DNA of 64,000 nt from JB111 sp049856295 (GTDB lineage Bacteria > Actinomycetota > Actinomycetes > Actinomycetales > Actinomycetaceae): contig NZ_JBNDMZ010000002.1 of the NCBI RefSeq assembly GCF_049856295.1, positions 298,549 through 362,548 of the forward strand. Reading direction: 5' to 3'. Shown here in pieces: positions 36,361 to 44,453 of this stretch. Under the pieces are notes generated by a model. That model did not search any database. It was given only the letters and a program-made list of their open reading frames with translations, and was not told the origin of the DNA. Each line of letters starts with the position of its first letter. The first letter of the stretch is position 1. A program made the position numbers and the translations under genes.

Positions 36361-36475
36361 TCGAGAGTGCGGTTGGGGCTCGACGAACCGCAATCTCGAC
36401 GACGACGAACCGCAATCTCGACGAACCGCAATCTCGACGAACCGCAATCTCGACGACGACGAACCGCAATCTCGA
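36361..36475. repeat. Hairpin with five tandem copies of aaccgcaatctcga
   Basis: The 14-mer aaccgcaatctcga occurs at 36386-36399, 36408-36421, 36424-36437, 36440-36453 and 36462-36475. The start-to-start spacing is 22, 16, 16 and 22 bases, so units differ by a 6-base gacgac insert. An inverted, one-mismatch copy (tcgagagtgcggtt, 36361-36374) precedes them and can pair with any of the five. It lies between the convergent ends of the DUF3866 gene and the PH-domain gene and is a likely bidirectional terminator that has expanded. Confidence 0.75.
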
Positions 36476-36493
36476 TGAATCACGGCGGGCGGG

Positions 36494-37060
36494 TCAGCCG
36501 CGGGGGCCGGCCTCGCGGGCGTGGAGCTCGATGAGGGTCGACAGGCGCTGGGCATCGGCAGCCGCCCGGGAGCCGTCGCTGCGCTGGACGGCCATGACTG
36601 CCAGGGTCGTCGAGTCGGTGAGGTCGAGGTTCGCCCACGGGCGGTGCTCGCCGTACTCCACCCCGAGGATCTCGGCCCACTCCACCCGCCGACCGGCGAG
36701 GAAGTTCCGCACGGTGAGGCCGTCCTCGTCGGGCAGGGCGGCGACCCGTGCCTGACGCTCGAGGATCGCGACGATGACGAGCGCGAGCAGCGCGGTCAGC
36801 AGCTGGTCGGTCAGGCCCCAGTGGTCGACACCGGGGATGCGGCCCGTGAACACGATGATCGCCGCGGCGCCGACCACGACCGCCACCTGCAGCACGCGCG
36901 CGACGAGCCGCACGAGCCGAGGCCTGATCGGCGCGTGCAGCCGGGCCCGGACCTGCTCGCCCGACGGCGACCTACCGTCGTCGGACGTTGCCCCAGAATC
37001 CCCGGAACCTCCGGAGTCGCCGAAACCTCCGCGGCCCCCGGCATCCCCGCCGACGGTCAC
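36494..37060 (-). CDS. PH-domain membrane protein
   Basis: A 188-residue protein. The N-terminal about 35 residues are Gly/Ser/Asp-rich. Two membrane segments follow (VARVLQVAVVVGAAAIIVF and LTDQLLTALLALVIVAIL), then a bacterial PH-like domain with GLTVRNFLAGRRVEWAEI and TTLAVMAVQRSDGSRAAAD. Such small proteins are widespread next to hisG/hisE in actinobacteria. The GTG at 37060 overlaps the hisG stop by 4 bp (GTGA), so it is the last gene of the his unit. Function unknown, probably not in histidine synthesis. Confidence 0.82.
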   Translation of the reverse strand: MTVGGDAGGRGGFGDSGGSGDSGATSDDGRSPSGEQVRARLHAPIRPRLVRLVARVLQVAVVVGAAAIIVFTGRIPGVDHWGLTDQLLTALLALVIVAILERQARVAALPDEDGLTVRNFLAGRRVEWAEILGVEYGEHRPWANLDLTDSTTLAVMAVQRSDGSRAAADAQRLSTLIELHAREAGPRG

Positions 37061-37902
37061 AGGCGGCTCGCGAGGATCGAGGTGACGAGGATCGCGCGCG
37101 CACCGGCGGCGTACAGCTCGTCCATCACGCGGTTGACCGATGCCCGCTCGACCATGACGCGGACGGCGACCCAGCCGTCGTCGCGCAGCGGCGAGATCGT
37201 CGGGGACTCCTGGCCGGGCGCGAGGGCGACCGTCGCGTCGAGGTGCTCCTTGGGCACGTCGTAGTCGACGAGCACGAACTGGCGCGCGACGAGCACGCCC
37301 TGCACGCGCCGGTCGAGGACCTCGAGCCCCTCGGGCTCCTCGCTCGTGGCCCGGCGGATGAGGACGGCCTCGGACTTGAGGAGGGGCTCGCCGAAGGTCG
37401 ACAGGCCGGCGGCGGCGAGCGTGGAGCCGGTCTCGACGACGTCCGCCACGACGTCGGCGATCCCGAGGCGCACGGCGGACTCGACCGCGCCGTCGAGGTG
37501 GACGGTGCTGGCGTCGACGCCGCGCTGGGCGAGGAACCCGCGGACCACCGTGTCGTAGGACGTGGCGACCCGCAGGCCGCCGAGGTCCTCGATCCGGCGG
37601 GGACCGTCCTCGGGGGCGGCGAACCGGAAGGTGGACCGGGCGAACCCGAGCGCGCGGTGCTCGACCGCGTCGGCGCCCGAGTCGACGAGCAGGTCGCGGC
37701 CGGTGATCCCGCAGTCCACGGTGCCGGCGCCGACGTACACGGCGACGTCCCGGGGGCGCAGGAAGAACAGTTCGACGTCGTTGTCCGGGTCGGCGACGAC
37801 GAGCTGGCGGGTGTCCCGTCGTCGGCGGTATCCGGCCTCGGACAGGAGGTCGGACGCGGGCTCGGACAGCGCGCCCTTGTTGGGCACGGCGATACGCAGC
37901 AT
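37057..37902 (-). CDS. hisG: ATP phosphoribosyltransferase
   Basis: A 281-residue long-form HisG, the first enzyme of histidine synthesis, joining ATP and PRPP. It has MLRIAVPNKGALSEPA, DVAVYVGAGTVDCGITGRDLL, and the PRPP-site segment DVVADVVETGSTLAAAGL. The C-terminal about 75 residues are the ACT-like feedback domain binding histidine (VMVERASVNRVMDELYAAGARAILVTSI). ATG at 37902 has aggaagag before it. It lies downstream of hisE by 35 bases. Confidence 0.96.
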   Translation of the reverse strand: MLRIAVPNKGALSEPASDLLSEAGYRRRRDTRQLVVADPDNDVELFFLRPRDVAVYVGAGTVDCGITGRDLLVDSGADAVEHRALGFARSTFRFAAPEDGPRRIEDLGGLRVATSYDTVVRGFLAQRGVDASTVHLDGAVESAVRLGIADVVADVVETGSTLAAAGLSTFGEPLLKSEAVLIRRATSEEPEGLEVLDRRVQGVLVARQFVLVDYDVPKEHLDATVALAPGQESPTISPLRDDGWVAVRVMVERASVNRVMDELYAAGARAILVTSILASRL

Positions 37903-37937
37903 GTGGCGGTCTCTTCCTAGGGGCGGGCGGGTCGCGC

Positions 37938-38201
37938 TCAGAGGTGGCGGTAGACGTCGTCGAGGGTGAGACCGCGCGCGATCATCATCACCTGGACGTG
38001 GTAGAGCAGCTGGCTGATCTCCTCGGCCGCCGCGTCGTCGCTCTCGTGCTCGGCGGCCATCCACACCTCGGCGGCCTCCTCGACGATCTTCTTGCCGATG
38101 GCATGGATCCCGGCGTCGAGCTGGGCGACGGTCCCCGATCCCTCGGGGCGCTCCTCGGCCTTGGCGGTCAGCTCCGCGAACAGCTGGTCGAACGTCTTCA
38201 C
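37938..38201 (-). CDS. hisE: Phosphoribosyl-ATP pyrophosphatase
   Basis: An 87-residue MazG-like all-helical enzyme, second step of histidine synthesis. It has FDQLFAELTAKAEERPEGSGT and the metal-binding KKIVEEAAEVWMAAE followed by AAEEISQLLYH. Size and composition are normal. GTG at 38201 starts 4 bases after the ribY stop codon, so it may be cotranscribed with ribX-ribY. hisE-hisG adjacency is a conserved actinobacterial arrangement. Confidence 0.95.
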   Translation of the reverse strand: MKTFDQLFAELTAKAEERPEGSGTVAQLDAGIHAIGKKIVEEAAEVWMAAEHESDDAAAEEISQLLYHVQVMMIARGLTLDDVYRHL

Positions 38202-38205
38202 GCGG

Positions 38206-39333
38206 TCAGCCTACGGCGCGGTCCGCGACGAGGACGGGAGTGTCCGGGAGCGCGCGCACCGCGGCCTCGGCGTCGACCTCGCCCTCGAGCAGGCCGGCAC
38301 CGGACATGAACTCCGCCATCGACCGCCACCTCGCGACGTCGATCTCCCCACGCTGCTCCTCCGCCCCGTACAGCTCGGCGGTCGCGGTCGCGACCGCGAG
38401 GGCGCTCTCGCGCGCCTCGGGCTCGGTGAGGTCGGGGACGTGCGTCGCGCTGACGTCGACGGCCGCCTCCGGGTCGGCGACGACGTCGTCCATCGCCCGC
38501 AGGACCGCGCGGACGACGGCCGCGACCTCCTCCTCGCGCTCGGAGAGCGCGGCGTCCGTGGCGACGAGCCCGACGCCGACGAGCGGGACGTCGTCGCCGA
38601 GCGGGATCTCGGTCACCGGCGTGCCTGCGCGCTCGAGGCTGACCGCGTCGTTGTTGACGTACCCGACGACGGCGTCGACGTGTCCCGCGGTGAGAGCCGA
38701 GACCTGGGTGAACCCGATGGTCTCGACCTCGACGGACTCCCCGCCGTCGGGCATCGACGCGAGCGCGGCCTGGAGGCCGAACCACGTCTCGCCGAACTCC
38801 CCGGGGACGCCGACGCTGCTGCCGGACAGGTCCTCGAGGCTCGCGAGCCCGGAGTCCTGCGGCGCGAGGATCGCGACCGGGTACTCCTGGTACATCGTGG
38901 CGACGGTGGTCAGGCCCGCTCCCTGGGCGACGGCCTGAAGCATCTCGTCGCCGCCCGCGACGACGACGTCCTCCTCCCCCGCCTCGGCGGCCGTGAACAG
39001 GCCCTCCGACGCGCCGTGGTGCCGCAGCTCGACCTCGACACCCTCGTCCTCGAAGTACCCGCGTTCCTCGGCGACGTAGAACGGGGCGAACTGGACGTCG
39101 GGCACGTAGGTGAGGCCGATCGTCAGGGTGTCGCCGTCGGCGCCGTCCTCTCCCCCGCCACCGGAGTCTCCGCAGGCCGCGAGCAGGGCGGCGGCGAGGA
39201 GGGCGGCGTGAGGTGCACGGCGCCCGGACCGACGGTCCCCGGCCGGTACTGAGCGGCGGCGCGCGAACCACGCGTCGGGCCGGCTCTCGGTCGGTGCGGA
39301 GCGGCGGGGGGCGGGCCGCGGGGTGGTGGTCAT
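38206..39333 (-). CDS. ribY: Riboflavin ABC importer substrate-binding lipoprotein (RibY-like)
   Basis: A 375-residue NMT1/THI5-like solute-binding lipoprotein. A long basic N-terminus leads to ALLAAALLAAC with lipobox Cys54. The mature part has YVPDVQFAPFYVAEERGYFEDE, the hallmark of THI5/SsuA-type binding proteins, then GGDEMLQAVAQG and GYVNNDAVSLERAG. By itself it could be for a thiamine precursor. The FMN riboswitch at 40238-40376, at the head of the transcript, argues for riboflavin, as in the RibXY system. ATG at 39333 has aaggag before it and lies 2 bases after the ribX stop. No ATPase gene is next to it; one must be supplied from elsewhere. Confidence 0.8.
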   Translation of the reverse strand: MTTTPRPAPRRSAPTESRPDAWFARRRSVPAGDRRSGRRAPHAALLAAALLAACGDSGGGGEDGADGDTLTIGLTYVPDVQFAPFYVAEERGYFEDEGVEVELRHHGASEGLFTAAEAGEEDVVVAGGDEMLQAVAQGAGLTTVATMYQEYPVAILAPQDSGLASLEDLSGSSVGVPGEFGETWFGLQAALASMPDGGESVEVETIGFTQVSALTAGHVDAVVGYVNNDAVSLERAGTPVTEIPLGDDVPLVGVGLVATDAALSEREEEVAAVVRAVLRAMDDVVADPEAAVDVSATHVPDLTEPEARESALAVATATAELYGAEEQRGEIDVARWRSMAEFMSGAGLLEGEVDAEAAVRALPDTPVLVADRAVG

Positions 39334-39335
39334 GG

Positions 39336-40151
39336 TCAGGCTCCTTGCCGGTGGCGGAGGTGGTGCTGGAGGGCGCCGACCGCGGCGAAGAGCGCGGCGG
39401 CGAGGACGCAGAGGATCGTGAGGATCGAGAACAGGCCGACGGTGTCGGCGGACGCGCCGCGCGAGGACAGGAGCATCCCCAGACCGCGGCCGCCGGTGAC
39501 GATCTCGCCGACGATGGCGCCGGTGAGACTGAGGGTGACGCCGTTGCGCACGCCCGTGAGGATCGCCGGGAGCGCGAGCGGCAGGAGGATGCGCGCGAGG
39601 AGGACGGGGCCGCCGGCGCCGTCGAGCCGGGCGGCCTCGATGACGTCGGTGTCGATGTGCGTGAGCCCGTAGACGGTGCCGAGCAGCATCGGGAAGAACA
39701 CCATGAGTGCGCACAGCACGACGACGGGCAGGACCCCGTAGCCGAGCCACAGCGCGAGCAGCGGCGCGACGGCCACGGCGGGCAGCGCCTGGGAGGCTGC
39801 GACATAGGGCTCGAGGACGCGCCGCGCGAGCGTGGAGGAGGCGATGGCGATGCCGAGCGGGAGGGCGACCGCCGCGCCGAGGAGCGAGCCCCAGCCGGCG
39901 GCGTACAGCGTCGGCCAGAGGTAGCTGCGGGCGGGGCCGGTCAGGTCGTCGAGCACGCGGGAGAGGACGTCGCTCGGGGCGGGGAGGAAGTACGGGTCGA
40001 CGAGCCCCGCGCGGCAGGCGAGCTCCCAGGCGAGAAGCACGACGACGCCGAACACCACGGGCGCGACGGCGCTGACGGCCCCTGCTCGCGCGGGCGGTCG
40101 AGGCCGGCCGCCGACGCCTGCGGCGTCGACGTGCTCGAGGGGCTGTGCCAC
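39336..40151 (-). CDS. ribX: Riboflavin ABC importer permease (RibX-like)
   Basis: A 271-residue BPD-type permease with about six membrane segments (SAVAPVVFGVVVLLAWELAC and others) and the EAA loop EAARLDGAGGPVLLARILLPLALP, which contacts the ATPase. SsuC/ThiX family by general form. GTG at 40151 follows ggaggagg and lies 87 bases after the FMN riboswitch. It is the first gene of the ribX-ribY unit, followed closely by hisE. The riboflavin assignment rests on the riboswitch. Confidence 0.8.
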   Translation of the reverse strand: MAQPLEHVDAAGVGGRPRPPARAGAVSAVAPVVFGVVVLLAWELACRAGLVDPYFLPAPSDVLSRVLDDLTGPARSYLWPTLYAAGWGSLLGAAVALPLGIAIASSTLARRVLEPYVAASQALPAVAVAPLLALWLGYGVLPVVVLCALMVFFPMLLGTVYGLTHIDTDVIEAARLDGAGGPVLLARILLPLALPAILTGVRNGVTLSLTGAIVGEIVTGGRGLGMLLSSRGASADTVGLFSILTILCVLAAALFAAVGALQHHLRHRQGA

Positions 40152-40237
40152 CCGTTCCTCCTCCCGGCCTGCGTGCGACCGGGGCGAGGGGACGCGGGCG
40201 TCCCGAGAGGGTGGACCGGGTGGCCCACCGCGTGCGT

Positions 40238-40376
40238 CCTCTCATCCGGACTTTGACCGTCGGTCCCGGAGTTCCACCGGATCGGCCCTCGCCGCGCAGC
40301 TTCCTGCGTGGCCTCGGGTTCGCGGACTGTTACCGCCGGTTCGGATTTTCACCGACCCCGGAGCACGTGCTCGAGG
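40238..40376 (-). ncRNA. FMN riboswitch (RFN element)
   Basis: On the minus strand the conserved RFN blocks occur in order: ggtcggtgaaaatccgaacc, ggcggtaacagtccgcgaac, a variable stem (cgaggccacgcaggaagctg), then gatccggtggaactccgg and the closing gtcaaagtccggatgagag. It binds flavin mononucleotide and turns off the downstream gene. It controls ribX-ribY (start at 40151). The leader between it and the ribosome site contains ggtgggccaccc, a short hairpin that may serve as the expression platform. Coordinates of the ends are approximate to a few bases. Confidence 0.93.
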
Positions 40377-40389
40377 GACGAGTGTACGA

Positions 40390-40429
40390 CGTCGGGGCCG
40401 GGACCCACGAGAGGGTCCCGGCCCCGACG
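40390..40429 (-). terminator. Strong terminator after the large secretion-substrate gene
   Basis: cgtcggggccgggaccc (40390-40406) and gggtcccggccccgacg (40413-40429) make a perfect 17-bp stem with a 6-base loop, 19 bases after the stop codon at 40448. It insulates the FMN riboswitch transcript from the gene upstream. Confidence 0.88.
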
Positions 40430-40447
40430 GTCGGCGGGTCGGTCGGC

Positions 40448-42997
40448 TCAGCCGCCGTCCGCCTGGTTGTCGTTGGCGGCGCGGGTGCGCGCGTCGTTCA
40501 TGCGCCCCTCGGCATCGTTGGTCATCGAGCCGTACTGTCCACCGGCGCCGTTCTCGGAGTCGTTGAGATAGTCGACGAACTGGTCGCGCTGCTCCGGCGT
40601 CATCTGGTCGTAGGGGATGACCGAGCCGTCCTCGTTCCAGAACTGCTCGTCGGGTCCGAGGTCGCGCTCACTTGCGGTCTCCCACTCGGTGAACGACGGC
40701 GAGCCCTCGTAGGTGCCGGCTGCGGCGACCGCGGAGTAGAAGCGGTCGTTGACCATCTCGTTCTGTGCCTGCTGCCACTCGGCGGACTGCACGCGCGACG
40801 CGTCCTCGTTGCCGGTGTCGAACATGGCCTCGAGCACGGGGTCCTTCGCCCAGTCGATGCCCTTGTCGACCGCACCACCGACGACGGGAATGTCGTCGAA
40901 CGGGACGAGACCGAGCCCCTCGTTCGCGAGGTCCTGCATGTACTGGTTGTACTGGTCGAGCGCGCCTGCGTTGTCACCGTTCTCGTTCGAGAGCGACTCC
41001 ATGACGAAGGCGTCGAAGTAGCTGCCGTTGCCGAAGGCGTCCTGGGCGGCGTCCATGTTGCCGTCGCTGAGCGCCTCGTACATGCCGTTGTTCGTGTGGG
41101 CGTAGCTCGCGTTGAGGATGCGCTGCAGCGCCGGCGGGTTGTCCGGATCCCCGACGACCGATCCGTCGTCGCCGGGTCGGACGATCTGGTCGGGCCGGTC
41201 GTAGCCGAGGTCGCCGAACGTGTGATGGAGGTTGTTGAGGGTGCCGTTGCTGAAGGTGATGTCGTAGGTCCCGCCATCCCCCTGGCCCACCCCGTCGCCC
41301 GTGGCCTGCCCGTCGAACGCGGTGTGCAGGTCGTCGATGTAGGTGGCCATCACCGTGCCCATCGCGGGCCGCAGAGCCGACATGCTGAGTCCTGCGCGCG
41401 TCTGCGCGGTACTCCCGTCGAGCGGCTCGGAGCCGGCGATCGCGTCGTTGTACCCCACGATCGCCTGCTGGGCGAGCTCGACCGACTCCTCGTCGGTGTT
41501 GTCCAGCGAGTAGCTCTCGAGGACGTCGCCCATGGTGGTGCCGAAGTCCGTCATGCCCATGACCATGCCGTTCGACGCGTCGCTCCGGCCGTGCAGGTAG
41601 TACTCCATGATCGACTGCGTCTGGCCGTCGCCCGCCGGGATGTCCTCGAGCAGCAGCCCGTAGGTCGCTTCCTCGCTCCTGCCCGCGGCCTGCAGCAGGT
41701 TGTGCAACGGGTCTCGACGCGGGTCGGTCGGGTGGAGATCGCCGAGCGGAGACTCACCGAAGTCGTACATCGAGTTACCCATGTGCGAGTAGTTCGACCT
41801 GTGCGGGTACGTCTCCGTGAGCCACTGGTCCCACTCGACCATGTCCACGCCGACCGTCTCCATGTAGTCGCGGGCGACGGACGCGTTCGGGTCACCCGCA
41901 AGGCCGGCGGCGAGGAGCTGGCTCTGGATGTCGTACCCGTACATCACGGTGCCGTCCATCCCCTCCTCGTACGGCTCGCCGGTCACGGGGTTGTACCCCT
42001 CCCGCCCGCTGGTCTGCAGGTCCTCCAGCCACTGATCGCGCCAGGTCTCGGTGTCCTCACGGGTCGACGGGTCCATCCCCGACAGATCGCCCGCTGACGT
42101 GGTGTAGGCGCCACCCAGCACGCCGAACAGATCCCGGTACTGCTGCTGGAGCTCGGGATACCCCTCGCCTGTGTCGATGAACTCCATGATCTGCATCGAG
42201 GCCTGGTTGAGGCCGTCCGTCCCGAGCCGCTCCATGAGGGCGGTGGCGAAGTAGGGGTCGTCGACGAGGTCGCCGTAGGTGTCGACGAACTCCTGCGCAG
42301 CCTCCTGGTCGCCGTTCTCGGCCTGCTCGAGGAGCTCCTCCGCGTCCTCGGCCTGTTCGTCCGCCACGTGATCGCGCCGGCTGCCGTCCGAGATCGTCGT
42401 CCCCGCCGTCATCGCCGCGGCGATGTCGGTCGCGCTGCCCTGCTGGGCGGCGGGCACGAACCCGTCGGTCAGCTCCGTCAGCTTCGACGCGGCCGTGCTC
42501 ATGGACTCGCCGAGGGTGTCGAGGGCCGTGTCGTACCGGTCCTTCATGTCCTCGCGGCGGCTCTCGCGCTGGAGGTCGATCGACTCGATCGCCTCCGCCT
42601 TGTCCCGCTGGTTCGCGGGGTCCGTGTAGTACGGGTCGGTGTTGATCTGATCGAGAGAGTTGTTGAACCAGGTGTCGACCTCGTCCCACTCCGTCTGCAG
42701 CCCCTCGATCGTCGACTCGCAGGTCTCGAACGCAGCGCCCACGTCCCAGATGTGCGTGCCTGCACCCCCCATGTTCTCGGCCGCGGTCTGCACGTGGCCG
42801 GACAGGATCGACAGCTCGGTGTCGATCGCGTCCGAGCTCAGGCCCTCCGGAAACGCGCTGCGCAGACGCTGCGAGGCCGATCCGTCGGAGAGCAGGGTCT
42901 GCTGGAGCCGACCCTGGATGCGGGAGACGTTGGTGCCCTGCACCATGAAGGTCGTCGCGGAGCCGTCGGGCAGGGGGAGCTGATCTGCACCGGCCAT
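40448..42997 (-). CDS. Large acidic helical protein, probable type VII secretion substrate (DUF6571-like)
   Basis: An 849-residue, strongly acidic protein with no signal peptide. The first about 200 residues are helical and WXG/LXG-like: LSSDAIDTELSILSGHVQTAAENMGG, then IEGLQTEWDEVDTWFNNS. The remainder is rich in Asp, Gly, Gln and Met, with many small blocks such as YFATALMERLG, GYPELQQQYRDLFGVLGGAY and LAQQAIVGYNDAIAGSEPLDG. It resembles large uncharacterised actinobacterial proteins near ESX genes; I am not certain of the family name. There is no recognisable toxin or enzyme motif in the C-terminus. ATG at 42997 has gagagg before it. It pairs with the small ESX-like gene at 43053, upstream in the same operon, and ends at a strong terminator. 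Confidence 0.65.
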   Translation of the reverse strand: MAGADQLPLPDGSATTFMVQGTNVSRIQGRLQQTLLSDGSASQRLRSAFPEGLSSDAIDTELSILSGHVQTAAENMGGAGTHIWDVGAAFETCESTIEGLQTEWDEVDTWFNNSLDQINTDPYYTDPANQRDKAEAIESIDLQRESRREDMKDRYDTALDTLGESMSTAASKLTELTDGFVPAAQQGSATDIAAAMTAGTTISDGSRRDHVADEQAEDAEELLEQAENGDQEAAQEFVDTYGDLVDDPYFATALMERLGTDGLNQASMQIMEFIDTGEGYPELQQQYRDLFGVLGGAYTTSAGDLSGMDPSTREDTETWRDQWLEDLQTSGREGYNPVTGEPYEEGMDGTVMYGYDIQSQLLAAGLAGDPNASVARDYMETVGVDMVEWDQWLTETYPHRSNYSHMGNSMYDFGESPLGDLHPTDPRRDPLHNLLQAAGRSEEATYGLLLEDIPAGDGQTQSIMEYYLHGRSDASNGMVMGMTDFGTTMGDVLESYSLDNTDEESVELAQQAIVGYNDAIAGSEPLDGSTAQTRAGLSMSALRPAMGTVMATYIDDLHTAFDGQATGDGVGQGDGGTYDITFSNGTLNNLHHTFGDLGYDRPDQIVRPGDDGSVVGDPDNPPALQRILNASYAHTNNGMYEALSDGNMDAAQDAFGNGSYFDAFVMESLSNENGDNAGALDQYNQYMQDLANEGLGLVPFDDIPVVGGAVDKGIDWAKDPVLEAMFDTGNEDASRVQSAEWQQAQNEMVNDRFYSAVAAAGTYEGSPSFTEWETASERDLGPDEQFWNEDGSVIPYDQMTPEQRDQFVDYLNDSENGAGGQYGSMTNDAEGRMNDARTRAANDNQADGG

Positions 42998-43052
42998 CGG
43001 TGGTCCTCTCGGGTCATGGTCGGGCGGCGCCCGACCGATCGGTGCGGGGCCG

Positions 43053-43376
43053 TCAGACCTCGAGGAAGTCGAAGCCCGATCCGGCGTCGGTGTCGACCTC
43101 CTCGAAGCCCTCGGTCATGCTGACGGTGGACGAGCCACAGGCCTCGGTGGCGGCGGCCAGGGCGAGCAGACCCGTGTCGTGCGTCGAGATGAAGTCGGCC
43201 ATGGCGGACTTGAGCGCGGAGATGTCCCCCGCGATGCGGTCGGGACCGGTCCCGGCAGCACGGTTGAGCGTCGCCTCCTCCGGCAGCTCGCCGGCGCCGT
43301 CGCGCAGGAGCATCCCGTCCACCCAGACGTCGTCACCGACTGCGGCGGTCGAGTACGGGTCGATCTCGATGGACAT
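43053..43376 (-). CDS. Small ESX/WXG100-like partner protein
   Basis: A 107-residue acidic protein of mostly helical make-up (DRIAGDISALKSAMADFISTH, LALAAATEACGSSTVSMTEGFEEVD). It has no strict WXG motif but its size, helical hairpin form and position just ahead of a large secretion-like protein fit ESX/EsxA-type partners or chaperones. Two adjacent ATG codons exist (43379 and 43376). I chose the second because its distance from aaggag is better. No type VII membrane components lie in this window, so secretion machinery would be encoded elsewhere. Function inferred only. Confidence 0.6.
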   Translation of the reverse strand: MSIEIDPYSTAAVGDDVWVDGMLLRDGAGELPEEATLNRAAGTGPDRIAGDISALKSAMADFISTHDTGLLALAAATEACGSSTVSMTEGFEEVDTDAGSGFDFLEV

Positions 43377-43678
43377 CATGCGCTCCTTGTCGGCCTGCCA
43401 GTTCCGAGCGCTTGCCACCGGCAACGCCTCTGGCGGAGCGTGTCCCGTCAATCTGACCGCCAGGTGAACACCGGTCGAATCGGCGGTGCTGCGGAGCATG
43501 CAGGGGGCGGGCAGAACCACCCGGTCGAGGCAGGTGCACCTCGTCACGCGAGTGCTTGTGGCACGGGAACGACGTGCACGACGACGAGGCGCGAGAGGGA
43601 TCCGGCCCGCTCAGGTGCCCGAGGGGTCCATACCCGTGCGCCGGCGGCCGGCGCACGTCATCCCGCCGAGCGCCGCCG
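43377..43678. other. Intergenic region upstream of the ESX-like operon, with rpe terminator
   Basis: About 300 bases without a gene. A hairpin at 43636-43656 (gtgcgccggc / gccggcgcac) lies 23 bases after the rpe stop and is its likely terminator. The part at 43380-43560 should contain the promoter of the two-gene operon; an aaggag ribosome site lies right before its start. No other motif was identified. Confidence 0.5.
43636..43656 (-). terminator. rpe-proximal hairpin terminator
   Basis: gtgcgccggc (43636-43645) and gccggcgcac (43647-43656) form a compact G/C hairpin just past the rpe stop codon at 43679, closing the long housekeeping run. Confidence 0.55.
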
Positions 43679-44347
43679 TCAGTGCGCGTGCGCCCCGGCG
43701 GCCAGCTCCCGCAGCGCGGCGATCTCGGCGTTGGCGTCCTCCGCGTTGTAGACGGCCGAGCCGGCGACGAACGTGTCGGCACCGGCGTCGGCGGCGCGCT
43801 CGATCGTCTTCCGGGAGACGCCGCCGTCGACCTGGAGCCTGATGTCGAGCCCGGCGGCGGACACGGCCTCGCGGGCGCGGCGGATCTTCGGCAGCACGGA
43901 CTCGATGAACGACTGCCCGCCGAAGCCGGGCTCGACGGTCATCAGCAGGATCATGTCGAACTCGGCGAGGTGGTCGATCAGCGGCTCGAACGGCGTGCCG
44001 GGGCGGATGGCGATCGACGCCTTCGCCCCGGCGGCCCGCAGCTCGCGGGCGAGCTTGACCGGCGCCATCGCGGCCTCGGCGTGGAACGTCACCGACGCGC
44101 AGCCGGCCTCCGCGTAGCCGACGGCCCAGCGGTCCGGGGCCTCGATCATGAGGTGGGCGTCGATCGGGACCGGGCTCACCCGGACGCAGGCCTCGACGAC
44201 GGGCAGACCCCAGCTGAGGTTGGGCACGAAGTGGTTGTCCATGACGTCGACGTGCGCGTAGTCGGCGCCCGAGATGCGCTCGAGCTCGCCACGCAGGTCG
44301 GAGAGGTCGCTGGTGAGGATCGACGGAGAGATCACGACGGAGGCCAT
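43679..44347 (-). CDS. rpe: Ribulose-phosphate 3-epimerase
   Basis: A 222-residue TIM-barrel enzyme interconverting ribulose-5-phosphate and xylulose-5-phosphate in the pentose phosphate pathway. Signature blocks: ISPSILTSDLSDL, HVDVMDNHFVPNLSWG, IDAHLMIEAPDRW, LLMTVEPGFGGQSFIE and LQVDGGVSRKTI, with catalytic Asp and metal-binding His residues in place. Length is normal. It lies 106 bases after rsmB and is the last gene of the housekeeping block. In many actinobacteria rib genes follow here. Confidence 0.97.
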   Translation of the reverse strand: MASVVISPSILTSDLSDLRGELERISGADYAHVDVMDNHFVPNLSWGLPVVEACVRVSPVPIDAHLMIEAPDRWAVGYAEAGCASVTFHAEAAMAPVKLARELRAAGAKASIAIRPGTPFEPLIDHLAEFDMILLMTVEPGFGGQSFIESVLPKIRRAREAVSAAGLDIRLQVDGGVSRKTIERAADAGADTFVAGSAVYNAEDANAEIAALRELAAGAHAH

Positions 44348-44453
44348 GGACCGAGGCTAGCCGCCGTCCGTGGACGGGGCCGCCGCGGACCGAGGGCGCG
44401 TTGCGCAGCACGGTGCTGCGCGGACCGGGCCCGGGGGTCCCTCGGGTCGCCCC

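Noticed and set aside
36384..36475. CRISPR-like array
   Set aside because: Units are only 14 bases with 2-8 base gaps that are themselves repetitive. There are no unique spacers and no cas genes.
40238..40376. TPP riboswitch, suggested by the THI5-like binding protein
   Set aside because: The conserved blocks are those of the FMN element (agtccgcgaac, gtcaaagtccggatg). The TPP thi-box ctgaga pattern is not present.
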